Shown one piece after another: positions 45,169-55,839 of a stretch of DNA of 64,000 bases. The notes beneath the pieces were generated by a model. That model was not told the DNA's origin. It saw only the letters and a program-made list of their open reading frames with translations, and did not search any database. Where the stretch lies: positions 992,001 through 1,056,000 of the forward strand of contig JBLDXI010000034.1 in assembly GCA_047495785.1 (NCBI GenBank), given 5' to 3'. Position 1 is the first letter of the stretch; the number at the start of each line of letters is the position of its first letter. Source of the stretch: Lepidodermella squamata. Taxonomy: Eukaryota > Gastrotricha. Both the position numbers and the translations under genes were made by a program.

Positions 45169-46850
45169 TTCACCACGCTACAAAACCAAACACTAGGATG
45201 AAAAATAGCGGCAAAATACGCCAGAGTGCTTGAGTTCAATCAGAAAATTCCAACTTGATTTTCTCAGCAGCTGTAAACACTGACATTCAACGTACAAAAA
45301 GCCTTTATGAGCATGTTATAACAAAAATTCGAACATATTGATACGCAAATGAGCATCTTTGTACGCCATTTTTCAATAAATATGAGACACGCCGTATCTG
45401 AAAAGAGACGTTATAGTTTCAGTTGCGGCACAAAAATGGGGTGACTACGCCCTAATAAATGTTCTAGCACAATCGAACTTATTCCTAAATTCCTAAATAA
45501 GGACCCTTTTAAGCCTCATATTATATAAACTATTGCATATAACGAATGAATCGGCGAAATATCAATATGGCCAGATTTTTTACATGCAAGGTGAATCATG
45601 TATTGTTGGCTTGTGAACATATCGTTAGCGGCGCGCCAAAACAACCACTTTACTATTTATAGATTTTATATGGATAGTACGATCGAGAGTAGAAAAAAAT
45701 CAGTGCTCAAATGGCCTATCGTACTTTATCATTACGTTCGGCGACTTCAAGTACGATCGAATGAATCATCTAAGTGGTTGTTTTGGCGCGCCGCTAACGA
45801 TATGGGGGCCGCCTGCAGAAAACGTGATACTGGTTCGTGCCAGCATGAGCGCTTGGCCATATCAATACCATATGTAACCTGTAATGATTTCATTTATAAG
45901 TTGGCCATTTGACCGACATCCTTATTCGGTGATATAAAACGGTGATATAAAACGTGATTATAAAACGTGCCGGAAATAGATGACTTTAAAGGCGAACATT
46001 TTGCTGCATATCAGCGCTTATTTTTTCAATCTTGGCTTCAGTAAAAAGCCAGAGTTCGGAAAATATATTGTCTCGTTGCTGATCTCACAATTACCTGAAA
46101 TGAAATGGCGATGACATGATATCAAATGCGAATAAGGCATACAGTTTTATGGGCAATTCCGTGCAGCCTATTTCAACATTTTGAAGTAGCAACATTTCGA
46201 AATCAATAAATGCCTTGTTAAATAGTGTTAAAGTGAAGACGATTTTTCATTGAGCTTGTTTCGCGAGGTATTTTAAACTGGAATACAGCTGAACCTCGAA
46301 CATCAACGAAAAACCTGCGGTGTTTCAAAAAATGCAGAAGGGAAATCTAGGTAGGACAACTTCCGTCCGTCTCCTAAATTTTGACATTCTCGTCTGGCGG
46401 AAGTCTGATGACGGGGGATCGAGGTTCCACTGTAGCCCGATATCATAATAGCGTGCCACTTTTCACGACTATTCAGACAGGAAGTCATCGATTGATGACT
46501 AGAAAGCTAATAATTGGCTTCGCCCGACAAATGATAAATGAATAGTGAGTAGCACGTGTGTTCCGGTTCTTTAACACATAATTCAGCTATAAATAGCATG
46601 AATAACGGTGAAGAGGGAAACAAGGTTTACAGGCGTGAGACGAAGTATACTTAAACAGTGCTCACCTCAACAGTGAAGCACGTATGCCACTGTCCCATTC
46701 CGAAATAGTGGATTAAATGTCTATTTTCCAAGGCCAGGAAGTAGTTCGAAGGCTTCAAACTAAACCTTCACAATTGTTCCACCTTCTTACTGTTGGATAC
46801 TTCATTTAATATTTTCAATAATTGTTTTCAGAACCTTATGAACCTTTGAT
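45169..46850. other. intergenic, duplicated at 58361-59541
   Basis: Aligns in pieces with the region upstream of FA6, including AGCATGAGCGCTTGGCC and the GGAAGTCATCGATTGATGAC stretch before S2/S4. The main difference is two ATCGTTAGCG-ended MITEs at different sites. No gene seen. Confidence 0.6.
45617..45806. mobile_element. MITE with ATCGTTAGCGGCGCGCC ends
   Basis: Near-perfect inverted repeats of about 32 bases (left arm ATCGTTAGCGGCGCGCCAAA). The duplicate block near 58740 has the uninterrupted GTGAACATAAGGGGCCGCC where this block has GTGAACAT, the element, then ATGGGGGCCGCC. That is an empty site and implies a 2-bp AT/TA target duplication. No coding capacity. Confidence 0.8.
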
Positions 46851-47161
46851 ATGAGGGCCGTATCTTGGGCAACCTTTTCCCTCATTTGCCTCCTCAACGA
46901 CATCGCGGCCTCAAAGTTGCCGCCAATGGGTGAAAGTATGTCATGATATTTTTCTCCGTGAATCGGTATTTATAATGCTTTGCATGTTACGTCACCGTGC
47001 AACTTGCTGCGAAACTTCGCCAGAGCCGCGAAGAGTGCGCGATGAAGTTATGTTTGCAGGTGTTCAGCTCGTCGGCAATATGCTTATTCCAAGGCGCTTT
47101 CTACGTCTGGGCGAGAATGCTAGCGAAACAACTGGCGACAGACTGGTCGAAATGTAAATAA
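46851..47161 (+). pseudogene. S2: secreted four-cysteine peptide gene that lost its splice acceptor
   Basis: Exon 1 (46851-46935) is intact: signal peptide MRAVSWATFSLICLLNDIAA, then SKLPPMGE and donor GTATGT. Compared with S4 (59542), about 46 bases that carry the intron end, the AG acceptor and the first codons of exon 2 are deleted at ~46997. No AG is available before the remaining coding part. The rest of exon 2 is still open and S4-like (EECAMKLC, GAFYVWARMLAKQL, WSKCK). The gene is probably dead or spliced abnormally. Confidence 0.75.
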
Positions 47162-47297
47162 TAACCTGACAAATTTGAGCTTGAGGTTCGCTTCATTTCA
47201 TTGCACTTGCGATCGTTTGATCAACTGTTTATTCCACTGTTCATTACGGTAAGGTATGGTAAGGGCTATGGTAAGGGCAAGCTTTCATTACCAGATG

Positions 47298-47463
47298 CAG
47301 TGTGCGAAGTAGGATCCGGGAGCTGAGGTGTTTTCTACTTGTTTTCTAGGACCCAGCCTAAGAATCCAAAGAGTCCCCCCTGTGGTTTTTTTCAGCCTTC
47401 CTCTGATTGGAGTCCCGGAGCTGGGGTGTTGCGACACCCCAGCACCCCTGTACTTCGCACCCT
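47298..47463. mobile_element. hAT-like MITE, copy d (best preserved)
   Basis: Termini CAGTGTGCGAAGTAGGATCC and, inverted, CAGGGTGCGAAGTACAGG. ACCAGATG flanks both sides (47290-47297 and 47464-47472 region). The paralogous uninterrupted site upstream of FA2 reads TACCAGATGGCGCTGTG. An 8-bp duplication plus a CAG-starting terminus fits the hAT superfamily. It lies in the FA4 promoter region. Confidence 0.75.
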
Positions 47464-47771
47464 GACCAGATGGCGCTGTGGTCACTTTAAGTTCGTCACT
47501 GTTAATGACTGCTGTTACACCGTCATTTGTTTGCCTTACTCAAGAATTTTGCAGAAACTGCTTTAAAATTTACCAAAAATGTACTGATAGCTAAAGCTTG
47601 CTCTAGGTATAAAAATCGAGATTAAGCTTGTATCTTAGACTAGAACCACTATTGGCGACTTCAACCCTCTTTAATAACTAGCTTATCGTTTCAGATTATA
47701 ATTTCTAGTGATAACTTGCTTTTTCTGACTATTTTTGATAACACAGCCGTGCTTTTGCTGCTAAGCTAAAA

Positions 47772-50535
47772 ATGAAGGATATGATTAGCAGCCTGCCTTA
47801 TGAAATCAAGTCGAAAATATTTCTACTCCTTCCAAGCAGAGTCATTTTCATCACCTGTTCCCAAGTATGCAAACGGTAATTTTTTAAATTTCTCATTTTT
47901 GCCCTCCCCATCGAAGACTTGTTTTTTCAGCTGGCTTGCCGTGATTAGATCTGACGCGCTTTGGCAAGAATGGTTAGCCCGAGAGTTGAAAATAAGCAAT
48001 ACCTCGACTATTGCTGCATCGCGCGAAGAGAAAGCAAGACTCCTGAGTTTTGAAGTTCAATCATATCATGGATCATATGGTTTCGAAACACTCGACGCCA
48101 TGTTAGCTGCAGAGAATAGCCGACAACGAGTACCGCCAGCTGTCCCGCCTTTTCTCACAGCCGAGGAACAGTCGGCGCCTGGTGTCTACAAGCAAGGCTG
48201 GTACTCGAAAAAGCTTAGCCATTTCTTCCCAGAAATCACTAAAGTAGGCTTCTTTCTAGTTGGAAATCTCAGTTTTAGTGCTGTCATTCGTAGGCGCAAT
48301 TGCTTGGCTTGAAACTTGGAATATGCGGTTCAAGATATTCTAGGGGCGAATTTCACCTGTCATTGAATGACGATAACGTTTCAGTATTTCTTGGCGAACG
48401 GGCCGATAAAATGTGGGCGGTTATCGATCTGCACCCTGCTGGCCGTCTTTACTCGAGAGATGCCGAGTTCAGACTAATTTTCACTACTCCAAACCAAGCT
48501 TTCCAACTCCAAAAACTGAAGGTTAACATTTTCTTTATCGTGTGGTTTTCGGGAAAAGTTTTCACAAATTTTCTGCAAGCTGCAAGTAAAGTTCGAAGTT
48601 CAAAAACCTATGAAGTGAGGATTTCAAATTTTGCCAAAAGATAGCTTGCAATATTGGCAGGCATATTGGCTTCTTCAAATTTTATTTTCTTCAAGTACCC
48701 GGGTTTTTTAGCACATCCGCCTAAGTTTCCTCCGCGCTGTAATTAAATTTCTGCAAGATCATGGTAATACATTGGACAGAGCAGTAAAAACTGAATATTC
48801 TTATTTAAAATTCGTATAGAAAAGATTATTATTTGAACGATGGGACTTGCAAAATTGTGCGCACACAAGTCGTGCGCACACATGGCTTTTTAGTATTGAA
48901 AAACCGCGCGCGTCACAAAAGATAGCTTTCGAATTTACCGGCAGTTTTGATATCAAAATGAAATTCATAAAATTTGGAATCGATTGAATATGGGGTTCTC
49001 GCTCGAAAAATCTAAAACAAAATTTTAGCGCGTGACCAACCAATCAGAGTGCGAGCGTGGAGTAAACTTAGGCGGGCCTGATAATGTGCATTTTTTTCAT
49101 CGCTTTCAGATATCTGACACTGCGTCGGCGATTCAATTGGTCTTTGATGAAAATAGAGAAGAATTAACAGCTCTTCTTGAAACCGGAACTGTGGCAGTCA
49201 ACGGATTTCGCCAATTCCTACATGCGCATGGTAAAATTTCAGGAGGATATTTCATTTCTCTTTGGCTAGCTATAAACTAATTCTTCAGAGCGTCCCTTGA
49301 TAGCTGCAGCTGGACTTGGCGACAGTGAAATCCTGCTTCGATTGCTTCGGCATGGAGCCAGTGTGAATTTAGAAGATACATCTGGAAATTCCCCGTTAGC
49401 TTCCTCAATCGAAGCTGGCCTTTTGAACAACGCAAAGCTCTTGATTGAAAATGGTGCTTCCATAAACAATAGCGGAGCTCGAAAGCCTGCACTTCATATG
49501 GCCGTCGTCAAAGGTAATATCGAAGCTATTGACCTACTCATACACTACGGCGCCGACATCGATATCAGAAATGAAAACGGCGAAAATTCTGTCCACGTTT
49601 TCGCCCGCAATTTTCGGGAAATCTACTTCAGCTCAGCATATTTCGAGGGCCGAAAGCTGATGGTGGAAGATGAGGATCCTGTTACGGCTGGCTTCGACAC
49701 CCTTAAAGCGTTGAAAGAGCAAAATTTCGACTTTAATGCTGAGTCAAACAATGGCTTTACGCCTCTGATGACTGCTTGTGAAAAATGCGTCACGAAAATT
49801 GCAGGGTGGTTGATTGAATTGGGCGCCGATGTGAATTATGTCTCTACGTCTTCAATGACGCCGCTTCTAGCTGTGATCTGCTCGAAATCGTTCGTCGAAA
49901 TCACTGAGCGGCCACTATTAATCAAATTATTGTTGGAAAACGGCGCTGGTAAAACTCTGGAAGCTCGCAATTCTGACAATTTGACCCCGTTAATGGCAAC
50001 AGTTTATCTGAGAACTGGCGGCACCTACGATTTCGAAATCTTCAAAATTCTTATCGAACACGGAGCTGAAGTAAACGTGACTTTGCCTAATGGAGATTCG
50101 CTATTCTGCCATCTATTAACGCATCAGATGTTGAAGGAAGCTTCACTGATAGTCGATCGAATTTCCGATCCGAATGAGGTTCAATCTTCGACTGGGATGA
50201 ATCTTCTGATGTTGGCTGCAATGTTTTCAGTTGCGGATGGGTTTTTCATCGAGGCTCTCTTGAGGCGAGGGCCGACGATCGATGAACGGAATGCGGCTGA
50301 TGGTAAAACTGCTCTGCTGTATGCGGTAGAAGCTGCGAATAAACCGAATATGACCACCATTTTGAGAAACACTCGAAACGCAGTCGCGGTTTTGCTCAGG
50401 CACGGAGCTGATCGTTCGCTGCAGGACAAAAATGGACGTAGCGCTGCTGACTACGTTTCCGAGTGCCAGATGAGCTTGTTGAAAATTAACTGCAGTTGTA
50501 GTCAATGTTTGATTCGCAAATTACTGAACCGTTAA
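47772..50535 (+). CDS. FA4: intact F-box-ankyrin protein (long-linker type)
   Basis: Exons 47772-47875, 47931-48243, 48294-48521, 49110-49230 and 49289-50535; 670 residues, all junctions in frame. Residues 1-55 are the F-box (SSLPYEIKSKIFLLLPSR...VCKRWLAVIRSDALWQEWL). A linker with VPPAVPPFLTAEEQSAPGVY follows, then the exon-3 domain (GLKLGICG, MWAVIDLHP, EFRLIFTTPN, residues ~140-215). About ten ankyrin repeats fill ~220-650. The tail has CSCSQCLIRKLLNR. This is the reference copy for the damaged FA1, FA2 and FA5. Expected role: SCF ubiquitin-ligase adaptor with ankyrin substrate receptor. Intron 3 is 588 bases versus 232 in FA2. Tail-to-tail with FA5, 407 bases apart. Confidence 0.87.
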
Positions 50536-50942
50536 GCCTTGAGACAACTTTTTCAGATTTTCTATGTAAGCCAATAAACGCTACAAGTGAACGTGATCGA
50601 TTCTTCATTTTTAAACTGAACGCACATCGGACAAAGTTGACAGCAACTAATCATTTATGTCCATGTGATCTTCTAAGAGGAAACAGCTTGAATGGAGGTC
50701 ACAGAACCTGAAACCGGACAGCCAATGTAAATTAGTTTGTCCAAGCACGGGAAAACTGTTCTATATCTCCTGTCATTTGAGCTCGGAATATCCAGAAATA
50801 ATGGCGAGCCAGACCGCTGAAGTGCGTAAATCACGAGCCAGACACGCTTTGTTCATAGGCGTGACTTGCAGCTGGTCTTGACGCAGAACGCAGAAGCGAT
50901 CGATACTTCACGTTCGGAGCTTTATTAAATTTCACAGAAAAT

Positions 50943-53144
50943 CTAGACTTGACAGTTCAATAATTTGCGAATCAAACTACAGCTACAGCTGCATTCAATT
51001 TTCAATAAGCTTTCCTGGCATTCCGAAACGTAGCCGGCAGCGCTTTGTCTATTTTTGTCCTGCAGCGAACGATCAGCTCCATGCCTGAGCAAAACTGCGA
51101 CGGCGTTTCGAGTGCTCCTCAGAATTGTGGCCATATTCGGCTTGTTCGCAGCCTCTACCGCATACATCAGCGCAGTTTTGCCATCAACTGCGTTCTGCTC
51201 ATCGATCTTCGCCCCTCGCCGCAACAGGGCCTCGATGAAAAACCCATCCGCAACCGAAAACTTTGCATCTAACATCAGTAGAGTCATTCCGGTCGAAGAT
51301 TGAACCTCATTCGGATCGGAAATTCGATCGACAATCAAAGACGCTTCTTTCAACATCTGATACGTTAATAGATGGCAGAATAGCGAATCTCCATCGTCGA
51401 ATGTCACATTCAATTCAGCTCCGTGTTCTATTAGGATTTTGAACATTTCGAAATCGTTCAAGCTGCCCAGACAAACTGTTGCCATCAACGGGGTGGAATT
51501 GTCAGAATCGCGAGTCTCCAGAGTTTTACCAGCTCCTTTTTCCAACAATAATTTGATTAATAGTGGCCGCTCAGTGATTTCGACAAACGATTTCGAACAA
51601 ATTGTTGCTAGAAGCGGTGTCATTGAAGACGTCGAAACATGATTCACATCAGCGCCCAATTCAATGAACCAACCAGCAATTTTCGTGTCACATTTGTCAC
51701 ACGCGGTCATCAGAGGCGTAAAACCGTTGTTCGACTCAGCATTAAAGTCGAAATTTCGCTCTTTCAACGCATTAAAGGTGGCGAAGCTAGCTGTATTGAA
51801 GGCAGCTGTAACAGGATCCTCGTCTTCCAGCATAAGCTTTCGACCCTCGAAATAGGCTGAGCTGAAGTAGATTTCCCGAAATTGGCGGGCGAAAGCGTGA
51901 ACAGAATTTTCGCCGTTATCATTTCTGATATCGATGTCGGCGCCGTAGTGTATGAGTAGGTCAATAGCTTCGATATTACCTTTGACGACGGCCATATGAA
52001 GTGCAGGCTTTCGAGCTCCGCTTTTGTTTATCGAAGCACCATTTTCAATCAAGAACTTTGCGGTGTTCAAAAGGCCGGCTTCGATTGCTGAAGTTAAAGG
52101 GGAATTTCCAGCGTTGTCTTCCAAATTCACATTAGCGCCATGACGAAGCAGTCGAAGTAACAATTCATTGTTACCAAGACCAGCTGCAACTATTAAAGGC
52201 CGCAATCGGCAAAATCCGTTAATTGCCACTGTCCCGGTTTTAAGAAGAGCAGTTAATTGTTCGCTATTTTGTTGGAAGACCAATTTAATGGCAGATTCAG
52301 TGTCGGATAACTGAAAGCAATGAAAAGTAAAATTCATGTAATTGAAGGGCGTCTCATCGAAGCCGAAAATGTTTACCCTCAGATTTTGGAGTTCGACGGC
52401 ATGGTTCGGAGTAGTGAAAATCAGCCTGAACTTGGCATCTCTTGAGTAAATACGGCCTCGTGGATGCAGATTGATAACCTTCCAAACTTTATCGGCCTGC
52501 TCGCCAAGAAACACGGAGACGTTGTCGTCATTCTCTGACAGGAAAAATTTGCCCTCGGAATCTCTTGAACCGCATATCATAAGTTTCAAGCCTAGCAATT
52601 GCGCCTAGGAGAGAAAGCATTGAAACTAAGACTTTTAGGAAGAAAAACGCCTACTTTTGAGATTTCTGGGTAGAAAGCACTAAAGTTTAACGAATACCAG
52701 CCTTGCTTGTAGACACAAGGCGCTGCCCGTTCCTCGGCTGTTAGAAAAGGATGGACAGCTGGTGGGCTTGGTCGCTGAAAACGCTGATAACGCTGATATT
52801 GCAAAGGGTAAGCTATCACGTAGAAAGGTTGGCGTCGTTTAAGCTGTAATTTTCATGAATTTCACACTTCAGAAGGCTGGTGATCTCTTCACGAGATGCA
52901 TCAATATTCGATGTGTTGCTTATTTTCAACTCTCGGGCTAACCATTCTTGCCAAAATGCGTCAGATCTGATTACCGCAAGCCAGCTGAAAACAACAATCA
53001 AATATCGATTTGGAGGGACATTAAGAAATTTAAAAAATACCGTTTGCATACTTGGGAACTGGTAATAAAAATGACTCGGTTAGGAAGGAGTAGGAATATT
53101 TTGGACTTTATTTCATAGGGCAGGCTGCTAATCATATCCGCCAT
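50943..53144 (-). pseudogene. FA5: F-box-ankyrin gene with linker-exon frameshift
   Basis: Exons 53144-53041 (F-box MADMISSLPYEIKSKIFLLL, intact), 52984-52655, 52604-52377 and 52310-50943. The linker exon is 330 bases, two more than frame allows. The upstream frame hits a stop after LLKCEIHENYSLNDANLST, while the downstream frame resumes at PSPPAVHPFLTAEE; a TATCAGCG triplication at ~52788-52810 marks the damaged spot. No intron of 27, 36 or 45 bases restores the frame. From exon 3 on, the gene is fully open (ten ankyrin repeats, tail CSCSCSLIRKLLNC). Intron 3 (66 bases) is in frame without stops, so retaining it would add 22 residues. The exon 4/5 intron of FA1/2/4 is absent although the ankyrin part is closest to those genes. 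Annotated as a pseudogene; an ankyrin-only product is possible. Confidence 0.75.
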
Positions 53145-53808
53145 TTTAGCTTACTGACAAAAACAAATCCACGGTATCAAAACTAGTAAGAAACAACAAG
53201 TTATCACCAGAAATTATAACGTCTAACGATGAGCTAGTTACATTAGAGGGGTGAAGTTGCTGAAAGGGTTTTTACTCGAAGTAAAAGCTTCTCATACTTG
53301 AAATAATCTTTTTATTTCAACAAATTCAGTAGTATGTGAATTAGTTCCTTGAGAATTCTTGAGGAAAGCATAACAAACAGAAGAGTGTATGGAACAGCAG
53401 CCACAAGCGGTGAGCAAGCTTAAATCTATGTCCATGTGATCTACTAACAGGAAAATAGCTTGAATCGAGGTTACGAAATCTATAACCGGACAGCCAATCT
53501 AAATTAGTTTGTCCAAGCACGGGAAAACTGTTCTATATCTCCTGTCATTCAAGCGCAGAATATCCAGAAATAAAGGCGAGCCAGACCGCTGAAGTGCGTC
53601 AATCACGCACCAGACAACTTAGTTCATAAGCGTGACCTCGAGTTAATTAGTGTCAATAATCAAACAAGTTAAATGCATCACAGGCTGACTAAATCGTTAA
53701 CCATACTCCCATTAAGAAACAGTAACGATAAACTACTCAGGTATGGATTGAGCTTATGAGAAAACGATTAGACTTCTCCTTTCCAATATATCCGAATCTC
53801 ATCGCGGC
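53145..53808. other. FA5 promoter and repeated FA 3' flank
   Basis: Near FA5 the minus strand has the FA upstream block (TTATAATTTCTGGTGATAAC, about 53222-53203). From 53420 the plus strand carries the FA 3' flank, and from ~53580 it is nearly identical to 40905-41125 before S1. No gene seen. Confidence 0.6.
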
Positions 53809-54150
53809 ATGAATCCCATATCATTAATTGTTATAAGTCTTTGCCTATTCGAGCACGTTGAGACTTCAAAACTTCCAGCAATGAGTGAAAGTGAGTTGAA
53901 CTAGTGGTGGTGGAGATTTCTCTATGATTTCGTATACTCAATAACAGTAACTCGGGCTATGTTGGCGAAAGACGACATTACAATGCAGCAGCTCTATCGG
54001 AAACTACGTCAGGGCCGTGACGATTGCACAATTGAGACTTGCATGCGAGTCTTCAATTCGTTGCCGATTTGCCACTCGCGGGGTTCTTTCTACGTTTGGG
54101 CGAGATTGCTTGCGAAGCAAATGGCAACGGATTTGTCGAAATGCTCCTGA
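53809..54150 (+). CDS. S3: small secreted four-cysteine peptide
   Basis: Exons 53809-53890 and 53948-54150 with a 57-base intron; 94 residues. Signal peptide MNPISLIVISLCLFEHVETS, mature peptide KLPAMSE onward. It differs from S1 at only a few residues (DDCTIETC for DDCNIETC; ATDLSKCS for AADVSKCS). Very high identity continues into both flanks, so it is a recent duplicate of S1. Function unknown; secreted. It lies between FA5 and FA6. Confidence 0.75.
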
Positions 54151-55839
54151 GGCGCCGCGATGAGTTCGTACTTATACCGAGTGAGTGCAACTTCACGCTT
54201 CACGGTCGTTAACGATTAAATTAAAATTGTTCACTTCACGCTTGACGTAGCGGAAAATCTAAGTGCACTCTGTTGATAAAAGAATAAATTATAACTCGGG
54301 ACTCGTATGATAAATCAGGCCTCTGATTGACAAGAGACCAACGACCAAGGGCGTCCGAACATATTAGCCCTCTTCACGGTTCGCCACACAGATCTGAAAT
54401 CCTGCTGTTGAATGTTCTCGAGCTAATATACCATGAGTACGTACTCAATGCTTCCTATCATCTATTGATAACTGCATCAAAATACCTGTAATGACCCTCA
54501 CATAGTCTCTAAATCGAAATATTTCGGCCAGAGAGCGAAGCGGTTGGGATAAGGAAAATCGACATAAGGGTTCCTCCTTTGGCCTTTGACTGAGTTCACC
54601 TTTCGGACCGATTGAACTGGTAGGGATGATCCTCTCTACGGAATCGAAAATTTAGGGTTCACAATCGAATCTTGCTGTGTGCGAAGTTGGATCCTCGAGC
54701 TAAGGGGTACTCTTCGGTATTTACGGCCGAAAAGTTTCCGACAAAATGGCCACCATGTGGTTTTTGAGTTTGGACCTTTCGAGCTGGAATGCCAGTACCC
54801 CGTCGGTACTTTGTAAACTTGGATCGAGCATCTAGTCGGGTAACGGGTAATATGGGCCCATCTTGGGCAAGGGGAAAGACGTAGAGTATCAGTGTACCTA
54901 CTGCGCCAAGAACCAATCATGAGAGCCATTAACTTCTTTCCTTTATCTGTTTTTTTCAATATCCTGATTTTTATTTTTATCAGGGTAATTTTTTAATAAA
55001 GACAGCGTGTGACGGCAGTATATTACTACAGAATTTCAGCCTGCAGCTTGACTTTTCAATCCAGTCAATGTGAGTGTTTTCCACTGTCTGAAATCGAATT
55101 GGACGTCGGAGTCTTCCCTGGCGTTCACTATATATAAGCGTGGCCTTGAAAATCGAGACTTCTCGTTACACATATGGTAAACACATGAATCTTGATTCAT
55201 ATGGAAACGAAACGCCTTCACGCTTAATTTAAGCATTGACAACTCGCTGCGCCACGGAAAATATTTCTAGAATCACGCAGCTCTAGTCTTTTGTTTCTGC
55301 AACGTAGCTTTTTGTCGACGTGAGCTAATGTTGTCGTTGTGCCGAGGTACTGTCTTGTCTGGCAATAGTTGCAGCTCTGTTACTTGGCTGTCACTTACCC
55401 AAAATACGGATTGTTTTGTGTCTGCTATCATGGTATGACCGTACTGAAATCTGCTCGCTTGACCTCACTTAACACGTGCTCCGAGAAAATCTTGGAAAAT
55501 CGTCTGGTCTGTAATTAACCAGAGTCTTTGCACAAGCACTTACAACATAACAGCATAATGAAGAACAAATTAGGAAAACAGATTAAAAATTGAACGAAAA
55601 ACAACTATCATTGTCACATATTCCTTTAAAATTGTTAGCTCTTAAGAAGTTACGAGTTTCGAATTTTTGGTGATTAGACCTTCTGAGGACGCGCAGCTTC
55701 AATTTCAATGTCCTCTCTCTGGCAAACTCTGATTAGTCAATTTTCCAAAGCAAAGAGACACATGTTTTGCATCGTTTAAAATTTAATGATTTCGAACATA
55801 AAGAATAAATGGAGCAGAAGCACTGAATTTCCGAATAAA
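54151..55839. other. intergenic, duplicate of 41467-42989
   Basis: Follows the S1 downstream region base for base over long stretches (for example TGTGTGACGGCAGTATATTA-type blocks near 42185 and 55005). It contains the hAT-like MITE copy at 54678-54822. No gene seen. Confidence 0.55.
54678..54822. mobile_element. hAT-like MITE, copy e
   Basis: Left end CTGTGTGCGAAGTTGGATCC, right end GGTACTTTGTAAACTTGG. Orthologous in position to copy c at 41872-42010 within the duplicated block. Confidence 0.6.

Noticed and set aside
45598-45912. 104-residue frame spanning the MITE at 45617
   Set aside because: It is created by the transposon insertion; the duplicate block without the insertion has no such frame.
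52787-52840. A 45-base GT-AG intron that might rescue FA5
   Set aside because: Removing 27, 36 or 45 bases leaves the linker exon at the wrong length modulo 3, so frame is not restored.
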